Assembly (NCBI RefSeq): GCF_035818635.1
Contig: NZ_JAYLLH010000009.1
Location: forward strand, 1 to 64,000
Reading direction: 5' to 3'
DNA length: 64,000 nt
Source of the DNA: Mesobacterium_A hydrothermale
Lineage (GTDB): Bacteria > Pseudomonadota > Alphaproteobacteria > Rhodobacterales > Rhodobacteraceae
Made by a program: the position numbers and the translations under genes. The notes under the pieces are model-generated. The model ran no database searches. It was given only the letters and a program-made list of their open reading frames with translations, and had not been told where the DNA came from. Below are positions 61,106-64,000 of this stretch, piece after piece. Positions within the stretch are counted from its first letter, which is position 1. Each line of letters begins with the position of its first letter.

Positions 61106-63049
61106 TTAGTAGCTGTATTTGGTGATCCCCGGGCCTTCCGAGAAATTCAGGATGCTGCCCAGGAACGGCGTATCGGCACCCAGTCGACGCTCGACATCCT
61201 TGACCTCGGACGCTTTGGTGATGCCACCACCGATCACCAGCAACACGCCGTCGAACAGGTTACGCGCCGCCATCACGTCGTCATGATACAGTGCGGGCGG
61301 CATGTCGAACAGCACCACATCGGCGTTGAACCGGCGTTGCATGTCATCCAGCACCTCGGCGGTGCCGGCCTCGTGCAACAGCTCCGACGCATAGGGCTCG
61401 ACCTTGTCGTTGAACCCGAACGCCACGTTGCGGCCCACGTCCAGCGTGTTCTTGCCCATCACCCGCAGGTGATCTTCGGGCGCAACATCACCGCGCAGCA
61501 TGTCGCCAAGCGTGCCGCAATTCTCGATTCCGAACACACGGGCCAGGCTGGGGCGACGCATGTCGAAATCCAGCAGGATCGTGCGGCAGTTTTCCTGTCG
61601 GGAAAGGCTCAGTGCCAGGTTGGCGGCGGTGAAGGTCTTGCCACAGTCCTTCGACGGAGAGGTGATAGCGACACGGCTCCAGCCGTTCTGGCGCAGACCC
61701 TGCAAAAGCCGGGTGCGCAGCACATCGAACGCGGTATGGGCCAGGTCCTCGCGCGCAGCGGTGATCACGCGGTTGCGTTCCAGCAACCGGTCGTCGACCG
61801 GGAACGGACGCAGGGTGTCCCAGGCGGCGCCAGCCTCTGATGCGGGCTTTGGCGCACGCCGCGACGGTCGCGGCTGCGGCGGTTCCGTCACCGGGGCCGC
61901 ACCCCTGCGGCGCGGCGCGGCGGCAGCGGCCGGCGGTTCCGGTTCGTAGTCGTCGTCGTCAACGTCGACATCGGCCTCGTCGACATCAAGGTCGTGGTCC
62001 TCAAAGTCGTCGTCCCAATCGTCCAGCGCTTCTTCCTCTGCCAACAGCCGTGCCTCGTCCTCGGCACGTTTGCGGCGGGCGGCCATCTCTTTTTGCAGTC
62101 GGGCTTCCTCTGCCCGTTCGGCGGCCCGCAGTTCCAGAGCGGCGCGGCGGCGCTCGGCTTTGTCCTGCGCAGCCCGCAGGGCTTCATCCTCGGCCTCTTG
62201 TGCGCGGCGCGCCTCTTCGTCCTGTGCGCGCTGCGCGGCTTCGGCGCGGACGCGGCGGGCCTCTTCTTCTCGGGCCAGCTGGGCTTCGAATTCGTCGCGT
62301 TGGCGCTTCAGCCGCGCCTCTTGTTTGGCGCGTTCTGCGTCTTCGCGGGCCCGTTGTGCCTCTGCCTCTGCCCGTTCGCGTTGCAGTCGTGCGGCCTCCT
62401 CGGCCTCGGCCTTTTTGCGCGCGGCTTCGGCGCGGGCGGCTTTGGCAGCGGCCAAGCGTTCGCGTTCGGCGCGCAGCGATTCCTTGCGTTCGTTGGCTTC
62501 GCGGCGCAGGGCATCCTGAAGCCCGGTCTGGCGGGCACTGTCTTCTGCGGCGGCGCGCTGGCGCGCGGCCTCTTCGGCGCGCAGCTGTTCGGCGCGACGT
62601 TTCTTTTCCGCCAGAAGGCGGGCTTTCTTTTCCTTCAGCGCACGAATGCGATCTGCATCCGCCTCGGCTGCCGGATCCGCTGCGGGCGCAGCAACGGCGC
62701 GCTTTTTCGGCGCGACCACAACCTGCTTGCGTCGGCGCGGGGCGGGTTCCGCTGAATGTGTGGCGTCCTGAACCCGTTCGATCAGGTCATCGGGCGCCAG
62801 CGGCGCGGGCGCGGGTTCGGGCATCTGATCCGCCGGATCGGGCTTGCGGCGCTTGCGGGGAACAAGCGGCTCCATCGGTCCGTCCAGATCGGCGGCGAAA
62901 TCGTCGCCCACGCTGCGCGAGCGGGCGAAGACACGTTTGGCTCTGTCGGGCACAGGAACACTTGCGCCCGGCTCGATGTCATCGAGGGCGCGGTTTCTCG
63001 GCTCTCCATCCGCCGGCTTGCGGCGCTTGAATTTCCGGCGTTCCATCAT
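61106..63049 (-). CDS. BY-kinase-like ATPase with long coiled-coil N-terminus
   Basis: A 647-aa protein. The C-terminal domain (about 430-647) is a CpsD/CapB-type P-loop ATPase: Walker A SPSKDCGKTF, Walker A' LLDFDMRRPSL, and Walker B ADVVLFDMPP, ending KYSY with only two tyrosines in the tail. Residues about 135-360 are an Ala/Arg/Glu-rich coiled coil. A very acidic stretch rich in Asp and a Pro-rich linker follow. Basic segments occupy the first 60 residues. The long N-terminal part is not typical of BY-kinases and resembles TolA-like stalks. The start (63049 or 63046) follows AAAGAG. It probably controls polymerisation through the Wzz-like protein. Confidence 0.82.
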   Translation of the reverse strand: MMERRKFKRRKPADGEPRNRALDDIEPGASVPVPDRAKRVFARSRSVGDDFAADLDGPMEPLVPRKRRKPDPADQMPEPAPAPLAPDDLIERVQDATHSAEPAPRRRKQVVVAPKKRAVAAPAADPAAEADADRIRALKEKKARLLAEKKRRAEQLRAEEAARQRAAAEDSARQTGLQDALRREANERKESLRAERERLAAAKAARAEAARKKAEAEEAARLQRERAEAEAQRAREDAERAKQEARLKRQRDEFEAQLAREEEARRVRAEAAQRAQDEEARRAQEAEDEALRAAQDKAERRRAALELRAAERAEEARLQKEMAARRKRAEDEARLLAEEEALDDWDDDFEDHDLDVDEADVDVDDDDYEPEPPAAAAAPRRRGAAPVTEPPQPRPSRRAPKPASEAGAAWDTLRPFPVDDRLLERNRVITAAREDLAHTAFDVLRTRLLQGLRQNGWSRVAITSPSKDCGKTFTAANLALSLSRQENCRTILLDFDMRRPSLARVFGIENCGTLGDMLRGDVAPEDHLRVMGKNTLDVGRNVAFGFNDKVEPYASELLHEAGTAEVLDDMQRRFNADVVLFDMPPALYHDDVMAARNLFDGVLLVIGGGITKASEVKDVERRLGADTPFLGSILNFSEGPGITKYSY

Positions 63050-63251
63050 CTGCTCTTTACCCCTCGCAGGCTGCGGTCCTTCGAATGCCATCGTCGGTCA
63101 GAAACCTGCCTGTCTTACCAAACCGTCCACGCGTTCCATGCACTGCCCCCGCGAAAACGCGGAAAAGCTCTGTCTCGTTAAACTTAAGAATTCTGTCAAA
63201 AATAAGTCCATTTGACGGGCATTGTTGACGGGAACGTGAGCTTTCCGCATC
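63050..63251. other. Intergenic region before the kinase gene
   Basis: About 200 bases with a locally AT-rich centre, a perfect CCGCG-AAAA-CGCGG hairpin (63149-63162) and a 13-base-spaced direct repeat of TTGACGGG (about 63214-63234). It should hold the kinase promoter. No gene is supported. Confidence 0.5.
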
Positions 63252-64000
63252 TCAGAACCCGAACAGGTTGGCGTGGGTTATGGCACCTTCGATGAAGGTC
63301 TTTCGATCCGAAACCGGCGTCCAACCCAGAATTTCCTTGGGTTTGTCGTTCACGAACGGCGTGAAATGTGCACGGCTTTTCCAGTCAGCCAAAGACGGGC
63401 GAATGACGCCCTTCTTGCGCAGGGCGTATTTCTTCAACGCGTATTTCACCGCATCGGACAAATAGAACATGGTCAGGTTGCCCGGTACCACCTTGATCCG
63501 CGCGCCCAGCGCTTCGTAGATCGCGTCGAAATAGTCCCGCGCGGACAATTGCACATCGCCAACAAGGTTGAAGCTTTCGCCGACAGCCTTGGGAGTGTCG
63601 ATCATCCGCACCAGCCCGTCGACCACATCGTCGATCAGCACAAAGGGCAGTGCGTTCTTGCCCGGCCCCCAGATTCGTACTGCGCCGGCCCCGTGCCAAC
63701 GCCCGATGCCCCAATGTTGCAGCGGGCCACCATGACCCACCACGATACCGGGACGCGCGATCACCAACGGCAAGCCGCGTTCGCGGTGCAGTTTCATCAA
63801 ACGGCGTTCGCATTCGGCCTTCGACCGCGCATACATGTTGCGGTCTTCCATGTTGTCGGGAAATCCGGTCGCCTCGGTGATCCGACCATTGCGGTCGCTC
63901 ATGTCATAGCTGGCGATCGTGCCGGTATAGATCAGTCGTTTTACACCCGCCTCTTCCGCAGCCATGGCAATGCGCATCGCGACGCCCACGTCGTTCTGCA
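63252..64000 (-). CDS. NAD-dependent epimerase/dehydratase, N-terminus outside window
   Basis: An extended SDR nucleotide-sugar enzyme cut by the window edge; about 248 C-terminal codons are present. The reading frame stays open to base 64000, so the GTG at 63989 is probably not the start. Visible motifs are RLIYTGTIASYD, the catalytic YARSKAE (Tyr-x3-Lys), and PFVLIDDVVDGLVRMI. The N-terminal GxxGxxG nucleotide motif must lie beyond the window. By position it belongs to the polysaccharide region. Confidence 0.85.
   Translation of the reverse strand, partial: QNDVGVAMRIAMAAEEAGVKRLIYTGTIASYDMSDRNGRITEATGFPDNMEDRNMYARSKAECERRLMKLHRERGLPLVIARPGIVVGHGGPLQHWGIGRWHGAGAVRIWGPGKNALPFVLIDDVVDGLVRMIDTPKAVGESFNLVGDVQLSARDYFDAIYEALGARIKVVPGNLTMFYLSDAVKYALKKYALRKKGVIRPSLADWKSRAHFTPFVNDKPKEILGWTPVSDRKTFIEGAITHANLFGF

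Noticed and set aside
63214..63234. TTGACGGG direct repeat considered as an FNR site or -35 pair
   Set aside because: Units are in direct, not inverted, orientation and no matching -10 or gene start is placed to use them.

Overview
The window is high-GC DNA from an alphaproteobacterium, most likely a marine Rhodobacterales (Roseobacter-type) species. This rests on gene content and signals: tandem four-cysteine DUF6455-like proteins, a serC-serA operon behind a serC-type leader, candidate SqrR/BigR, FnrL and CtrA operators, and a motB-flgE-flgK-flgL-flgI flagellar string. No tRNA, rRNA, insertion sequence, phage gene or CRISPR array was found.

Layout. 1-3.9 kb: end of a peptide/nickel-type ABC transporter operon, with one permease fused to an ATPase. 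3.9-8.7 kb: a ThDP enzyme, a small conserved protein, an M48 lipoprotein protease and three overlapping four-cysteine proteins under a candidate FnrL box. 7.8-12 kb: serine biosynthesis (serB opposite serC-serA). 12-16.4 kb: a metallophosphatase, then a SulP transporter and a DUF442-sulfide:quinone oxidoreductase fusion, each behind an ATTC-N8-GAAT operator. 16.6-25.2 kb: housekeeping and redox genes (GST, queG, HyuA-like, msrB-msrA, ETF-QO, greA). 25.2-28.3 kb: a three-subunit HcnABC/opine-oxidase-like amine dehydrogenase with RidA. 28.4-34.2 kb: the flagellar operon on the minus strand with CtrA-like boxes.

34.4-64 kb is one large envelope-polysaccharide region: YjbH and YjbF, a polyprenyl-phosphate sugar transferase, an epimerase, an outer-membrane export lipoprotein, a secreted SGNH/glycosidase-like protein with RTX-like repeats, glycosyltransferases, a flippase, a Wzz-like protein, a BY-kinase-like ATPase and a truncated epimerase. 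Inside it is a tight four-gene operon (46.66-59.47 kb): an iterative-type PKS (KS-AT-KR-DH-ACP-TE), a glycosyltransferase, an NRPS protein (formyltransferase, condensation remnant, adenylation domain split by a luciferase-like monooxygenase, PCP) and a phosphopantetheinyl transferase. My reading of the adenylation pocket is close to the glycine code. This is the strongest candidate for an undescribed system: a small formylated, oxidised glycyl-polyketide made, and perhaps glycosylated or attached to polysaccharide, by the envelope machinery. The 184 bases before the PKS can fold into a three-way junction followed by a terminator-like hairpin.

All calls were made by reading translations and bases by eye. 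Family names rest on recognised motifs, not searches. Start codons were moved inward wherever a Shine-Dalgarno sequence, an ATGA overlap or the family N-terminus argued for it.
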